From contig NZ_JBBYXI010000002.1 in the NCBI RefSeq assembly GCF_039655745.1, positions 434,001 to 498,000 of the forward strand: a stretch of DNA of 64,000 bases, read 5' to 3'. A model generated the notes under the pieces. It ran no database searches, was not told where the DNA came from, and saw only the letters and a program-made list of their open reading frames with translations. Each line of letters begins with the position of its first letter. Position 1 is the stretch's first letter. A program made the translations under genes and the position numbers. Of the stretch, positions 1-7,994 are shown one piece after another. Origin of the DNA: Hohaiivirga grylli. GTDB lineage: Bacteria; Pseudomonadota; Alphaproteobacteria; Rhizobiales; Beijerinckiaceae.

Positions 1-1
1 G

Positions 2-760
2 GCTGAGCGTGCCATGCTGCACTCTATTCCGAAGCCAATTGCGCTGGTTGTATGCTATCCGTCAAACCCGACAGCTTATGTTGCAAGTCTTGATTTCTAT
101 CGTGATCTTGTTGCTTTCGCAAAGAAGCATGAAATCATTCTGCTCTCGGATCTGGCCTACTCAGAAGTTTATTTTGATGGTGAGCCACCACCATCCGTTC
201 TGCAGATTCCGGGTGCTATTGATGTCACCGTTGAATTTACCTCCATGTCAAAGACATTCTCCATGGCAGGGTGGCGTATGGGCTTTGCTGTTGGTAACGA
301 GCGCCTGCTGGCAGCTCTTGCCCGTGTGAAATCCTACCTTGATTATGGTGCCTATACACCAATTCAGGTCGCCGCGACGGCGGCCTTAAACGGGCCGGAA
401 GACTGCATCAATGAAATGCGTGGCATTTATCGCAAGCGCCGTGATGTCCTGATCGAATCTTTTGCGACAGCGGGCTGGGAGATTCCATCTCCGAGTGCTT
501 CGATGTTCGCATGGGTTGGTATTCCTGAGCCATTCCGCCATCTGGGTAGCCTTGAATTCTCCAAGCTGCTGGTCGAGAAGGCCGATGTTGCTGTTGCCCC
601 GGGTATCGGTTTTGGCGAGCATGGGGATGACTATGTCCGTATCGCTCTTGTCGAGAACGAACAGCGCATTCGTCAGGCTGCACGTAATATCCGTAAGTTT
701 TTTGAGAGTGCGCCAAGCACGATGCATAACACTTTACGGACAGATGCCCCTAATGGCTAA
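2..760 (+). CDS. Aminotransferase class I/II, AlaC/DapL type (5' truncated)
   Basis: C-terminal part of a PLP-dependent aminotransferase. The open frame runs in from the left edge, so the true start is outside the window. The visible part has the cofactor-binding segment SMSKTFSMAGWRMGF, in which the lysine of SMSK should form the Schiff base with PLP, preceded by the LLSDLAYSEVYF strand whose Asp and Tyr contact the cofactor. Close relatives are often annotated LL-diaminopimelate aminotransferase, but alphaproteobacteria usually make diaminopimelate by the succinylase route, so an alanine/glutamate-pyruvate transaminase role (AlaC-like) is at least as likely. It lies upstream of hom on the same strand, a common alphaproteobacterial pairing. 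Family certain, substrate uncertain. Confidence 0.9.
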   Translation, partial: AERAMLHSIPKPIALVVCYPSNPTAYVASLDFYRDLVAFAKKHEIILLSDLAYSEVYFDGEPPPSVLQIPGAIDVTVEFTSMSKTFSMAGWRMGFAVGNERLLAALARVKSYLDYGAYTPIQVAATAALNGPEDCINEMRGIYRKRRDVLIESFATAGWEIPSPSASMFAWVGIPEPFRHLGSLEFSKLLVEKADVAVAPGIGFGEHGDDYVRIALVENEQRIRQAARNIRKFFESAPSTMHNTLRTDAPNG

Positions 761-952
761 GACAATATGGCACAGACCGCTTAATCAATGGGTGAGGACA
801 TTGTCCCTTATTCTTGATAAGCGGTAGGTGCATTTGGGATACGTTCATCTTCGCTCTGATAGGTCGTCATTGTTGTCGAGATGGGCATGCGTTGATACTC
901 CGTATTGAGTGGTCAATCCCGCCATTTCAATATGCTAACTGTGGTTGAGATT

Positions 953-2278
953 ATGAAAGAGCCTCTGCGTATTGGTGTTGCCGGACTTGGAACTGTCGGT
1001 GCTTCTGTTATCCGTATTCTCAATACACAGGCCTCTTTGATTGAAGAGAAGACAGGTCGTCCTGTTGTCGTGACAGCTGTCTCAGCCCGCGATCGTAGTA
1101 AAGATCGTGGTATCGATCTCTCAGGTTATCAGTGGTTTGATAATGCCGCTGATATGGCCGCCTCATCTGATGTTGACTGCATTGTTGAGCTTATCGGTGG
1201 CGCTGATGGCATGGCCTATGAAACCATTGAAAAAGCTATTGCCAACGGCAAGCATGTCGTGACAGCCAATAAGGCTCTTCTGGCAAAGCATGGTCTTAAA
1301 CTGGCCGCGGCAGCAGAGAAAAAAGATACAGCTCTTGCTTTTGAGGCATCTGTTGCGGGTGGTATTCCCGTCATCAAGATTTTGCGTGAAGGTATGTCGG
1401 CTAACCGCATTAAGCGTATCTATGGCATCCTGAACGGTACCTGCAATTACATTCTTTCCCGGATGGAAAATGAGCGCATGACATTTCAGGATTGCCTGAA
1501 AGACGCGCAGAAGCTTGGTTATGCAGAGGCTGACCCGACATTTGACGTTGAGGGCTTTGATACGGCGCACAAGCTTGCGCTTCTTTCTAGCCTTGCTTTC
1601 GGAACCGAAGTTGATGCCGATTCCATCTATGTTGAAGGCATCTCCTCTATTTCGCCGCTTGATATCACAATGGCTGGTGAGCTCGGTTACCGGATAAAGC
1701 TGCTGGGCGTTGCAGAATACGGCAAGAATGGCCTTGAGCAGCGTGTCCATCCAACGATGGTTCCAAAGACATCGGCAATTGCTCAGGTTATGGGTGTGAC
1801 AAACGCCGTAACGATTGATGCTGATGCCGTGAAAGAACTGACGTTGATTGGTCCGGGTGCCGGTGGTGATGCAACCGCTTCAGCGGTTGTTGCTGATCTG
1901 ACAGATGTCGCCGCTGATGCCGTACCATTACCATTCGGTGTTTCAGCCGCTTCTCTGATCAAGGCCACATCGGCCGGTATGCAGCTGCATCAGGGCGGCT
2001 ATTACATCCGTCTCATGGTTCATGATCGTCCGGGCGTTGCTGCAGGTGTTGCAACACGTATGGCTGAAGAAGAGATTTCGCTTGAAAGCATTTTGCAAAA
2101 ACGTCCGGATAGCGAACAGCCGAGCGCGGATCGCACGGGGCGTTCAGGAACGCCAGTGCCGTTAGTGCTGATCACATATGCGGCTGAGGAGAGCCGGATA
2201 CGTTCCGCTCTTGCCAGAATTTCTGCCGACGGGCTGACAGCGGAAGAGCCTCAGCTCATCCGTATCGAACGTGAATAA
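953..2278 (+). CDS. hom: Homoserine dehydrogenase
   Basis: Reduces aspartate semialdehyde to homoserine with NAD(P)H, the branch point towards threonine and methionine. The N-terminus has the nucleotide-binding loop GVAGLGTVGASV (about residues 8-19). The catalytic region carries VTANKALLAKHG (about 102-113), GTCNYILSRM (about 161) and GYAEADPTFDVEG (about 190). The last 80 residues (YYIRLMVHDRPGVAAGVA) form an ACT-type regulatory domain, suggesting feedback by threonine. Length is about 441 aa, normal for the ACT-bearing form. I chose the ATG at 953, just after a GAGA stretch, because it begins directly before the Rossmann fold. In-frame TTG 905 and ATG 932 are possible but add an unconserved tail. 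glpX follows after 38 nt. Confidence 0.96.
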   Translation: MKEPLRIGVAGLGTVGASVIRILNTQASLIEEKTGRPVVVTAVSARDRSKDRGIDLSGYQWFDNAADMAASSDVDCIVELIGGADGMAYETIEKAIANGKHVVTANKALLAKHGLKLAAAAEKKDTALAFEASVAGGIPVIKILREGMSANRIKRIYGILNGTCNYILSRMENERMTFQDCLKDAQKLGYAEADPTFDVEGFDTAHKLALLSSLAFGTEVDADSIYVEGISSISPLDITMAGELGYRIKLLGVAEYGKNGLEQRVHPTMVPKTSAIAQVMGVTNAVTIDADAVKELTLIGPGAGGDATASAVVADLTDVAADAVPLPFGVSAASLIKATSAGMQLHQGGYYIRLMVHDRPGVAAGVATRMAEEEISLESILQKRPDSEQPSADRTGRSGTPVPLVLITYAAEESRIRSALARISADGLTAEEPQLIRIERE

Positions 2279-2316
2279 CCACTAACCACTATAGGGTAAT
2301 CAGGAAAGGCCACACA

Positions 2317-3315
2317 ATGTCAGAGATTATTACCGTCAAACCGGATAAACTGATTGAGCGTATTCTGACGCTTGAACTCGTTCGTGTGACGGAACGTGCC
2401 GCGGTCTCTGCTGCGCGCTTGCGTGGCCGTGGTGATGAAAAGGCGGCCGATCAGGCGGCCGTGGATGCCATGCGCCGTGAGCTGAACCGCCTGCCGATTG
2501 ATGGCACAATTGTCATCGGTGAAGGTGAGCGTGACAAGGCTCCGATGCTGTTCATCGGTGAAAAGGTCGGTAACAAGAACGGCCCGAAAGTCGATATCGC
2601 TGTTGATCCGCTCGAAGGAACCACCCTTTGCGCCAAGGATATGCCGGGTTCGATCGCTGTTATGGCGATGGCTGAAGCCGGTACACTTCTGGCTGCTCCT
2701 GACCTTTATATGCAGAAGATTGCTGTTGGCCCCGGATATCCAGAAGGCATTATCGACCTTGATGCGCCAATTGAAGACAATATCCGCAATCTGGCAAAGG
2801 CAAAGGGTGTAGAGCCTCATGAAATCAACACTCTAATTCTTGATCGTCCTCGTCATGCCGAGCTTATCTCCCGCATCCGTGCCATGGGCGCAGGCATTCG
2901 CCTGATCTCTGACGGCGACGTTGCCGGCGTTATCTTCACGGCTAACCCAGAGCAGACAGGTATTGACCTTTATGTTGGTATCGGTGCGGCTCCTGAAGGC
3001 GTTCTGGCTGCTGGCGCTCTGCGCTGTATCGGTGGTCAGATGCAGGGTCGTCTGATTTTCGATACCGAAGAAAGCCGTACCCGCGCTGCTTCTATGGGCG
3101 TAACCGATTTCAACAAGCGTTATGACATGAATGAGCTGGCTTCCGGTGACGTGATCGTTGCTGCAACCGGCGTGACTGATGGTGGCCTGCTAAAGGGCGT
3201 ACACTTCGGTAAAGATGTTATCACGACAGAAACCATCGTTTACCGCTCTGCAACAGGAACCGTGCGTCGCATTTATGCTGAGCACCGTGAACTGGCAAAG
3301 TTCTTCCTCGATTAA
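2317..3315 (+). CDS. glpX: Fructose-1,6-bisphosphatase class II
   Basis: Metal-dependent class II phosphatase that converts fructose-1,6-bisphosphate to fructose-6-phosphate in gluconeogenesis. At 332 aa it has the usual family length. Visible hallmarks are GTIVIGEGERDKAPML near residues 64-79 and the metal/phosphate motif VDPLEGTTL near residues 95-103, followed by SDGDVAGVI and GIGAAPEGVLAAGALR. An AGGAAAGG ribosome-binding site lies upstream of the ATG. It sits 38 nt after hom and is probably co-transcribed with it. A strong hairpin terminator follows 28 nt after its stop, so the unit appears to end before recJ. The pairing of hom with glpX is common in alphaproteobacteria and need not mean a shared pathway. 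Confidence 0.96.
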   Translation: MSEIITVKPDKLIERILTLELVRVTERAAVSAARLRGRGDEKAADQAAVDAMRRELNRLPIDGTIVIGEGERDKAPMLFIGEKVGNKNGPKVDIAVDPLEGTTLCAKDMPGSIAVMAMAEAGTLLAAPDLYMQKIAVGPGYPEGIIDLDAPIEDNIRNLAKAKGVEPHEINTLILDRPRHAELISRIRAMGAGIRLISDGDVAGVIFTANPEQTGIDLYVGIGAAPEGVLAAGALRCIGGQMQGRLIFDTEESRTRAASMGVTDFNKRYDMNELASGDVIVAATGVTDGGLLKGVHFGKDVITTETIVYRSATGTVRRIYAEHRELAKFFLD

Positions 3316-3342
3316 TCGCTCAGAGCTTTCTGAATAATGCAG

Positions 3343-3371
3343 AACCCCGCAGTTATCCTGCGGGGTTTTCT
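3343..3371 (+). terminator. Rho-independent terminator after glpX
   Basis: Perfect 10-bp stem AACCCCGCAG / CTGCGGGGTT with a 5-nt loop, followed by TTTTC. It separates the hom-glpX unit from recJ. Confidence 0.88.
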
Positions 3372-3425
3372 CATAGAAGGGGCTGTTATCTATGCCTTTC
3401 TCTTTGAAAAGGGCATAATGCTTCC

Positions 3426-5234
3426 GTGAACGAATCAAACTTAAAAAACGACAGACAGACTCTGGCAGGCGTAACCGCTTCCGAACTTGGACAGCGTTGG
3501 GTTGAACGTTGCAATACGCATGAGAATGCGATTGCCACCGCCATGGTTCAACATTACGGCATTGCTGATATTCTGGCCCGTGTTCTTGCAGGCCGTCAGG
3601 TTGATCTGGAAGAGGTTGAAAGCTTCCTTGAGCCGAAACTGCGTGACCTGATGCCAGATCCATCCGTTATGCAGGATATGGAGAAGGCTGCAGAGCGTTT
3701 GGCGCAGGCCGTTGTTGCCCGCGAGAAAGTTGCCATCTTCGGCGATTACGACGTTGACGGTGCCTGTAGTACGGCGCTTCTTGCTGATTATCTGCGTCAG
3801 GCGCAGGTTCCCTACATCACCTATATCCCGGATCGTCTGACAGAAGGCTATGGGCCGAATTCCGAGGCTGTCCGCAATCTTGCCGGGCAGGGGGCAAAGC
3901 TGCTGGTCATGGTAGACTGCGGGACAAGTGGGCATGAGCCCGTTAGCGAAGCCCGCCGTCTTGGGCTTGATGTCGTTATCCTTGATCACCATCAGGCACC
4001 GGTTGAATTGCCAGATGCCAATGCACTGGTGAACCCCAATAGGCAGGATGATCTTTCAGGCCTTGGCTATCTCTGTGCAGCGGGTGTCGTATTTGTCTTT
4101 CTTGTCGCGCTGAACCGTAATCTCCGCCAAAAAGGCTTCTGGCAGGCTGGGCATGAACCGAACCTGATGGGAGCGCTTGATCTGGTTGCGCTGGCAACCG
4201 TTGCGGACGTTGTTCCTCTCAAGGGCCTGAACCGGGCCTTTGTGCGTCAGGGGCTTTCTGTGATGCGCAGCCGCAGCCGTCCGGGGTTGGCTGCACTTGC
4301 AGATGCCGCTGGTCTTAAGGATGCGCCTGAGGCCTGGCATCTTGGTTATCTGATTGGGCCTCGCATTAATGCGGGCGGCCGTATTGGTGATGCAGGCTTA
4401 GGAACGCGCCTTCTGCTGACAGAAGAGCCTGAGAATGCCGGGCGTCTTGCGGGTGAGCTTGATATTCTCAACAGAGAGCGTCAGCAGATTGAACAGCTGG
4501 CGGTTGAGGAAGCAATGGCTTCTTCCGAACATTATCTCCAGCAGCACCCCCAGACAACCTTACTGCTCAATTATGCGCCGGAGTGGCATGCTGGTATTGT
4601 GGGCCTTGTTGCAGCCCGTGTAAAAGAGCGTTTCCGTCTTCCATCCTTCGCCTTTACCCTGTCTGGTGAGGAGCAGGTAACAGGCTCAGGGCGCTCTGTG
4701 GCGGGATATGACATTGGTGCTGCCGTTCGGGCATCCGTTGATGCGGGTATTGCCATCAAGGGTGGTGGCCATGCCATGGCGGCAGGTGTGACGGTGCCGC
4801 TCGCACGGTTAGAAGAGTTTCGTGCCTTTATTGCCGGGTATCTTTCGACCCATGGTTCTGATGACGGGCAGGGTGAGGCACTGGAAGTAGATGCCATCCT
4901 GACGGCAGGTGGGGCAACGCCTGAGCTTTTGAAACTGGTTCAGAAGGCAGGCCCGTTCGGTTCCAGCCAGCCAGAGCCGGTTTTTGCCTTCACCAATCAC
5001 CGTCTTGTTGAGGCCCGGGAGGTTGGAAGCTCCGGCCATATCAGAATCAAGCTTCGCTCCGGCGATGGCACAACCATTGGCGGCATCGTTTTTCGCGCCG
5101 CCGGGCAGCCATTAGGTATTGCCTTGCAAAAAAATATTGGTGAACTTGTGCATGCTGCTGGCACTCTCTCGATTGACCGCTGGGGTGGTAACGAGAAGGC
5201 TGATTTGCGGCTCATTGATATTGCAAGGCCTTAA
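3426..5234 (+). CDS. recJ: Single-stranded-DNA-specific exonuclease RecJ
   Basis: 5'-3' exonuclease acting on single-stranded DNA in recombination and mismatch repair. It is a DHH-family phosphoesterase: FGDYDVDGACSTALL (about residues 105-119) and DCGTSG supply metal ligands, the signature DHH follows in VILDHHQAP (about 187-189), and the DHHA1 domain carries GGGHAMAAG (about 446). The C-terminal 110 residues fit the RecJ OB-like domain. At 602 aa it is close to the usual length. The start is GTG at 3426; no ATG fits before the conserved region. Its upstream neighbour is terminated separately, so it likely has its own promoter in 3372-3425. Confidence 0.95.
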   Translation: MNESNLKNDRQTLAGVTASELGQRWVERCNTHENAIATAMVQHYGIADILARVLAGRQVDLEEVESFLEPKLRDLMPDPSVMQDMEKAAERLAQAVVAREKVAIFGDYDVDGACSTALLADYLRQAQVPYITYIPDRLTEGYGPNSEAVRNLAGQGAKLLVMVDCGTSGHEPVSEARRLGLDVVILDHHQAPVELPDANALVNPNRQDDLSGLGYLCAAGVVFVFLVALNRNLRQKGFWQAGHEPNLMGALDLVALATVADVVPLKGLNRAFVRQGLSVMRSRSRPGLAALADAAGLKDAPEAWHLGYLIGPRINAGGRIGDAGLGTRLLLTEEPENAGRLAGELDILNRERQQIEQLAVEEAMASSEHYLQQHPQTTLLLNYAPEWHAGIVGLVAARVKERFRLPSFAFTLSGEEQVTGSGRSVAGYDIGAAVRASVDAGIAIKGGGHAMAAGVTVPLARLEEFRAFIAGYLSTHGSDDGQGEALEVDAILTAGGATPELLKLVQKAGPFGSSQPEPVFAFTNHRLVEAREVGSSGHIRIKLRSGDGTTIGGIVFRAAGQPLGIALQKNIGELVHAAGTLSIDRWGGNEKADLRLIDIARP

Positions 5235-5432
5235 GAATAAACAATAAATTGAAGAAAAATATTTCTATTGCTTGTGTGCTGCGAGGCCTGAAAGCGTAGC
5301 TATATCTTAACCATGCCGGGATGATCTTCAAAAAGAGCCTGTGTGTGACGAAAAAAAATGCATCAGATGGGTTGCCCCGGGAGAAGAACCCCATTATACA
5401 GCGCCAATCCGCAGCGCTTAGCGCGGATCCGC

Positions 5433-5508
5433 GCGCCCTTCGTCTAGCGGTCTAGGACGCTGCCCTTTCACGGCAGAAACACGGGTTCGAGTCCCGTAGG
5501 GCGCGCCA
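5433..5508 (+). tRNA. tRNA-Glu (anticodon TTC)
   Basis: 76-nt cloverleaf. The acceptor GCGCCCT pairs with AGGGCGC, then discriminator G and an encoded CCA. The anticodon stem CTGCC/GGCAG encloses CTTTCAC, giving anticodon TTC. The T arm has GGTTCGAGTCC. An AT-rich accessory patch begins immediately downstream. Confidence 0.98.
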
Positions 5509-5641
5509 TTTTTATTTTCAGCCTTTAAAATTGTTTTGCAGTCTTTTAGTGAACTAGTCAGTTTTAAGATGCATACCCTATGATAAATAGTAAGCTAATA
5601 GCGTGAAACTTTAATAACGCGATTAAAAATATAAATACTAA

Positions 5642-6214
5642 TTAGAACGGTAGGTCGTCATCTAAATCATTGAAACGACTTTTAGTTTCTTGACTCTGCG
5701 TAGTTTGCGGAGGCCATGTTGGCGGTCTAAGTCCAGCCTCAGAAATAGCTCTTAGCATTTCCATTCCAGCTTCAAAGTAATCTTTAGATTTAGTCTCGTC
5801 CCACAACTTTATAAACTCATCAATTCTAGGCCATAATATTTCGATATAATGAGGGATGAAGATAGAAAATGTATTGTCTTTGTAAAAGAAAACATGATGA
5901 ATTTTTGTGAACTGTAGACGTTTCTCTTCTTCATAAGTAGGGAAAAGTTCGTTTTCTTGGTAAATTTTTAAACTGCGTATGCCTTCGTTTACATCCCAGT
6001 AATCTTTCCAGTTTTCAGAGTAATCATTCCGTGAAAAAGGGCTTTTTTTGTGAATCACTGTACGTTCAGCTGCATCAGCTAAGGCTCTTTCTATAACCAT
6101 GGTTATAGTTTGCCCTTTAAGGCGAGCCATGAAATCAAGCATAAATCGATTTTTGGTGTCCAGGCGGATGGTTAGGGTTTCGCCTTTTGGGGGTCTTTTT
6201 CTCTCAATAGCCAT
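5642..6214 (-). CDS. Ribbon-helix-helix-like protein with SSB-like C-terminal tail
   Basis: 190-aa protein not assigned to a named family. Residues 8-50 (GETLTIRLDTKNRFMLDFMA, then a helix running to ERALADAAERT) look like a ribbon-helix-helix DNA-binding domain: a basic N-terminus, one beta strand and two helices. The middle (60-160) is aromatic-rich and unrecognised. The last residues, FNDLDDDLPF, closely resemble the acidic tip of bacterial single-stranded DNA-binding protein (DDDIPF type), which docks repair and replication enzymes. No OB fold is visible, so this is not SSB itself. The start is ATG 6214, with AGGAAG at 6219-6224. It is AT-rich, lies on the strand opposite its neighbours and starts within 100 nt of a divergent promoter, which suggests autoregulation. 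The gene is well supported; the function is inference. Confidence 0.75.
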   Translation of the reverse strand: MAIERKRPPKGETLTIRLDTKNRFMLDFMARLKGQTITMVIERALADAAERTVIHKKSPFSRNDYSENWKDYWDVNEGIRSLKIYQENELFPTYEEEKRLQFTKIHHVFFYKDNTFSIFIPHYIEILWPRIDEFIKLWDETKSKDYFEAGMEMLRAISEAGLRPPTWPPQTTQSQETKSRFNDLDDDLPF

Positions 6215-6239
6215 TACACTTCCTTTTTGCACTAATAAA

Positions 6240-6268
6240 TAAATACATGAAATGAAAAATGATTGCAA
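6240..6268 (-). promoter_or_regulatory. Candidate promoter for the ribbon-helix-helix gene
   Basis: Read on the minus strand: -35 TTGCAA (6263-6268), a 17-nt spacer and -10 TATTTA (6240-6245). Transcription would begin near 6233, just before the AGGAAG ribosome-binding site. The -35 lies only 7 nt from the -35 of the divergent promoter. Confidence 0.45.
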
Positions 6269-6275
6269 CTGAAGG

Positions 6276-6304
6276 TTGACAAAATATCATAGTGAATTTA
6301 TATT
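6276..6304 (+). promoter_or_regulatory. Consensus sigma-70-type promoter
   Basis: -35 TTGACA (6276-6281), exactly 17 nt of spacer, -10 TATATT (6299-6304). This is near-perfect housekeeping consensus. The predicted start near 6311 is about 290 nt before the next long reading frame (Bro-N protein), so it drives either a long leader or a separate short RNA. Confidence 0.65.
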
Positions 6305-6603
6305 TGTACTTGTCTTTAAATACAAAAAAGACTTGGTACTATAGTAGAGGTTAAATAATAAGGTTAAACTTTATGCTGAGCAGCGCACTTGTAGCATCCA
6401 TAGGATACTACAGGTTGAATTTAAAAGATGGGGAATGGGCTTATTGTTGGACTTTATAAGCCACGCATCAAAGATAAGAATCCTTGTAAAAGGCTTCGGT
6501 CTGTTACTGATGAAAGAAGCACAGTCTGAAATAGAAAAAGCGGCGGGAGAATTTCGACCCTCACCCGCCGCTTTAAATTATCAATCACATAAGGAATAAC
6601 GTG
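6305..6603 (+). other. Leader or candidate small RNA region before the Bro-N gene
   Basis: No gene-length reading frame. Transcription from the promoter at 6276-6304 would give about 265 nt up to the GC-rich hairpin at 6537-6574. Two very short overlapping frames are present: ATG 6373 to stop 6459 (28 aa, AAGG about 9 nt upstream) and ATG 6428 to stop 6529 (33 aa, basic, no clear ribosome-binding site). Neither resembles anything I recognise. The region could be a 5' leader with attenuation, a small RNA, or a tiny gene; the sequence does not decide. Confidence 0.4.
6537..6574 (+). terminator. GC-rich hairpin, terminator or attenuator candidate
   Basis: Perfect 11-bp inverted repeat AAAGCGGCGGG / CCCGCCGCTTT with a 16-nt loop, standing out in AT-rich surroundings. 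It is followed by AAATTA rather than a U-run on the plus strand. The minus strand also lacks a clear U-run. It ends 29 nt before the Bro-N start. Confidence 0.5.
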
Positions 6604-7383
6604 ATGAATATAAATACACTTAGTACAACTGATACAACTTTACCAGTCCCAACACTTTTTCAAAGTGAACAATTTGGAAATATTAGGGTTGTTGAGCGTA
6701 ATGGTATGGCATGGTTTGTTGCCAAAGATATTGCGGAACGACTTGGCTATTCCAATCCTCACAAAGCAATTAGCGATCATTGCAAGAATACCTCTCAAGT
6801 AGGGGGTAATGGTATACAGTCTCTCGATCCCCGAACAATTCTAATAGGTCAGTCTGATGTTATGCGGTTAGTTACTCGTTCATCTCTTCCTACTGCTGGG
6901 CAGTTTAAAGGATGGATATTTAAAGAGGTACTTCCGTCAGTACTCAAAAATAATATGTTGGTCATGCCTCAAACTATTGAAGCGATACTTGCAAATCCTG
7001 ATACAACAATTCGGATTTTGACCGAATTAAAAAGTGAGCGGGAAAGTAGATTAGACGCAGAACTTACAAAGGCAGAGATCGGCAGCCGCCGAGAAGCAAC
7101 AGCAATGGCAACCGCCTCTGCTGCCGTTCGTAGAGCAAACCAACTATGTGATGAATTGGGGCAAGGAGCCAAGCAAGCCACAATTACCGCAATCGAGAAC
7201 ATAACAGGGGTGAAATACGATTGGGTACCAATGCGCCGCTGGTGTCGGACAAATAACATTGCCGTTAATAATGTTCTAGATCCTCGATGGGGAACGGTAA
7301 AAGCATGGCCTGCTCAAGCATGGAAAGAAGTACATGATGTTGATCTATCTATGATCTTCCCCCCTCCTGCGGGCGAAGCTTAA
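6604..7383 (+). CDS. Bro-N domain protein (phage antirepressor type)
   Basis: 259-aa protein. Residues 15-120 match the Bro-N/antirepressor domain: FGNIRVVERNGMAWFVAKDIA, then AERLGYSNPHKAISDHC, then SDVMRLVTRSSLPTAGQFKGW and FKEVLPSVLKN. Such domains bind DNA and are typical of prophage Ant proteins and baculovirus Bro proteins. The C-terminal half (helix, then VKYDWVPMRRWCRTNNIAVN) is not a standard KilA or ANT domain that I recognise. GTG 6601 and ATG 6604 are both possible; ATG has the better spacing from AGGA at 6592. The setting (tRNA-Glu, AT-rich DNA, divergent small DNA-binding protein) suggests a phage or element remnant, yet no integrase or structural phage genes are visible. Confidence 0.85.
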   Translation: MNINTLSTTDTTLPVPTLFQSEQFGNIRVVERNGMAWFVAKDIAERLGYSNPHKAISDHCKNTSQVGGNGIQSLDPRTILIGQSDVMRLVTRSSLPTAGQFKGWIFKEVLPSVLKNNMLVMPQTIEAILANPDTTIRILTELKSERESRLDAELTKAEIGSRREATAMATASAAVRRANQLCDELGQGAKQATITAIENITGVKYDWVPMRRWCRTNNIAVNNVLDPRWGTVKAWPAQAWKEVHDVDLSMIFPPPAGEA

Positions 7384-7456
7384 GATATGAAATCTGCTGT
7401 TAGGGATAGATGGTAGGTGACTACCCCAATCTAGAGAATTGGCTAGCTCTGGAACT

Positions 7457-7485
7457 GAAAAGCCCCATAAGGGGCTTTTCTATTT
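7457..7485 (+). terminator. Rho-independent terminator after the Bro-N gene
   Basis: 10-bp stem GAAAAGCCCC / GGGGCTTTTC with an ATAA loop, then TATTTC. The near-symmetric A/T flanks could also serve the convergent small membrane genes to the right. Confidence 0.8.
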
Positions 7486-7605
7486 CAAATATTTTCTAAT
7501 TTTATAATAAACAGGTCTAATTAGAGCTACTGCAAGAAAGACCATTGAATATATCATCAAACCTAAAATAATAAGCCAAAGGGCTGTTCCTATATGCCAT
7601 GGCAT
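7480..7605 (-). CDS. Putative 41-aa single-span membrane protein
   Basis: Small reading frame MPWHIGTALWLIILGLMIYS... ending KIRKYLK: one hydrophobic helix of about 25 residues and a basic C-terminus, like many tiny inner-membrane proteins. AAGGG lies about 8-12 nt before the ATG at 7605. It begins 19 nt after the stop of another small membrane gene on the same strand, so the two may form an operon. Its stop overlaps the terminator of the convergent Bro-N gene. No family recognised. Support is the hydrophobic pattern, start context and operon position only. Confidence 0.4.
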   Translation of the reverse strand: MPWHIGTALWLIILGLMIYSMVFLAVALIRPVYYKIRKYLK

Positions 7606-7624
7606 TGATTTGATTACCCTTCAA

Positions 7625-7807
7625 TTACGACATGAAAGTTATTGTAGCGGACATATATGCAAGAAAGACTGCAGCTTTATCATAATCCTGGGTGAATAAG
7701 CGTTTGATACCTTTAAGGATAGGAATGCCCTTATATGTTCCTTGTTTCATAATATGTGCAAGGCTATAAAATGAGCTTATAAGTGCAAGTAAGGCTGCAA
7801 GTTTCAT
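7625..7807 (-). CDS. Putative 60-aa small membrane protein
   Basis: Begins MKLAALLALISSFYSLAHIM, a hydrophobic segment, then a basic loop (KGIPILKGIKRLFTQDYDK) and a second hydrophobic stretch AAVFLAYMSATITFM. Two short spans are likely. Of two adjacent ATG codons, the second (7807) sits better from GGAG. No family recognised. Probably co-transcribed with the 41-aa frame that follows. Confidence 0.45.
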   Translation of the reverse strand: MKLAALLALISSFYSLAHIMKQGTYKGIPILKGIKRLFTQDYDKAAVFLAYMSATITFMS

Positions 7808-7994
7808 CATTTCTCCGCTATCCTTTTGATAGATTTACGGTTTTATCTTAAATTACGTTTCTATTCTAGATAGCCCATTAATATTCGAGAACGAAGAGGT
7901 TTGGGGAAAATATTTCCATTTTCGTGATTGGATTATGGCACTTCTTAGTTGAGTAGGAGCCCATGCATCCCTTTTCAACCAACTCTAATAGCCA

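Noticed and set aside
1163..1750. 195-aa frame antisense to hom
   Set aside because: It lies wholly opposite a strongly conserved gene, has no ribosome-binding site and its sequence is unlike any protein family; a shadow of codon bias.
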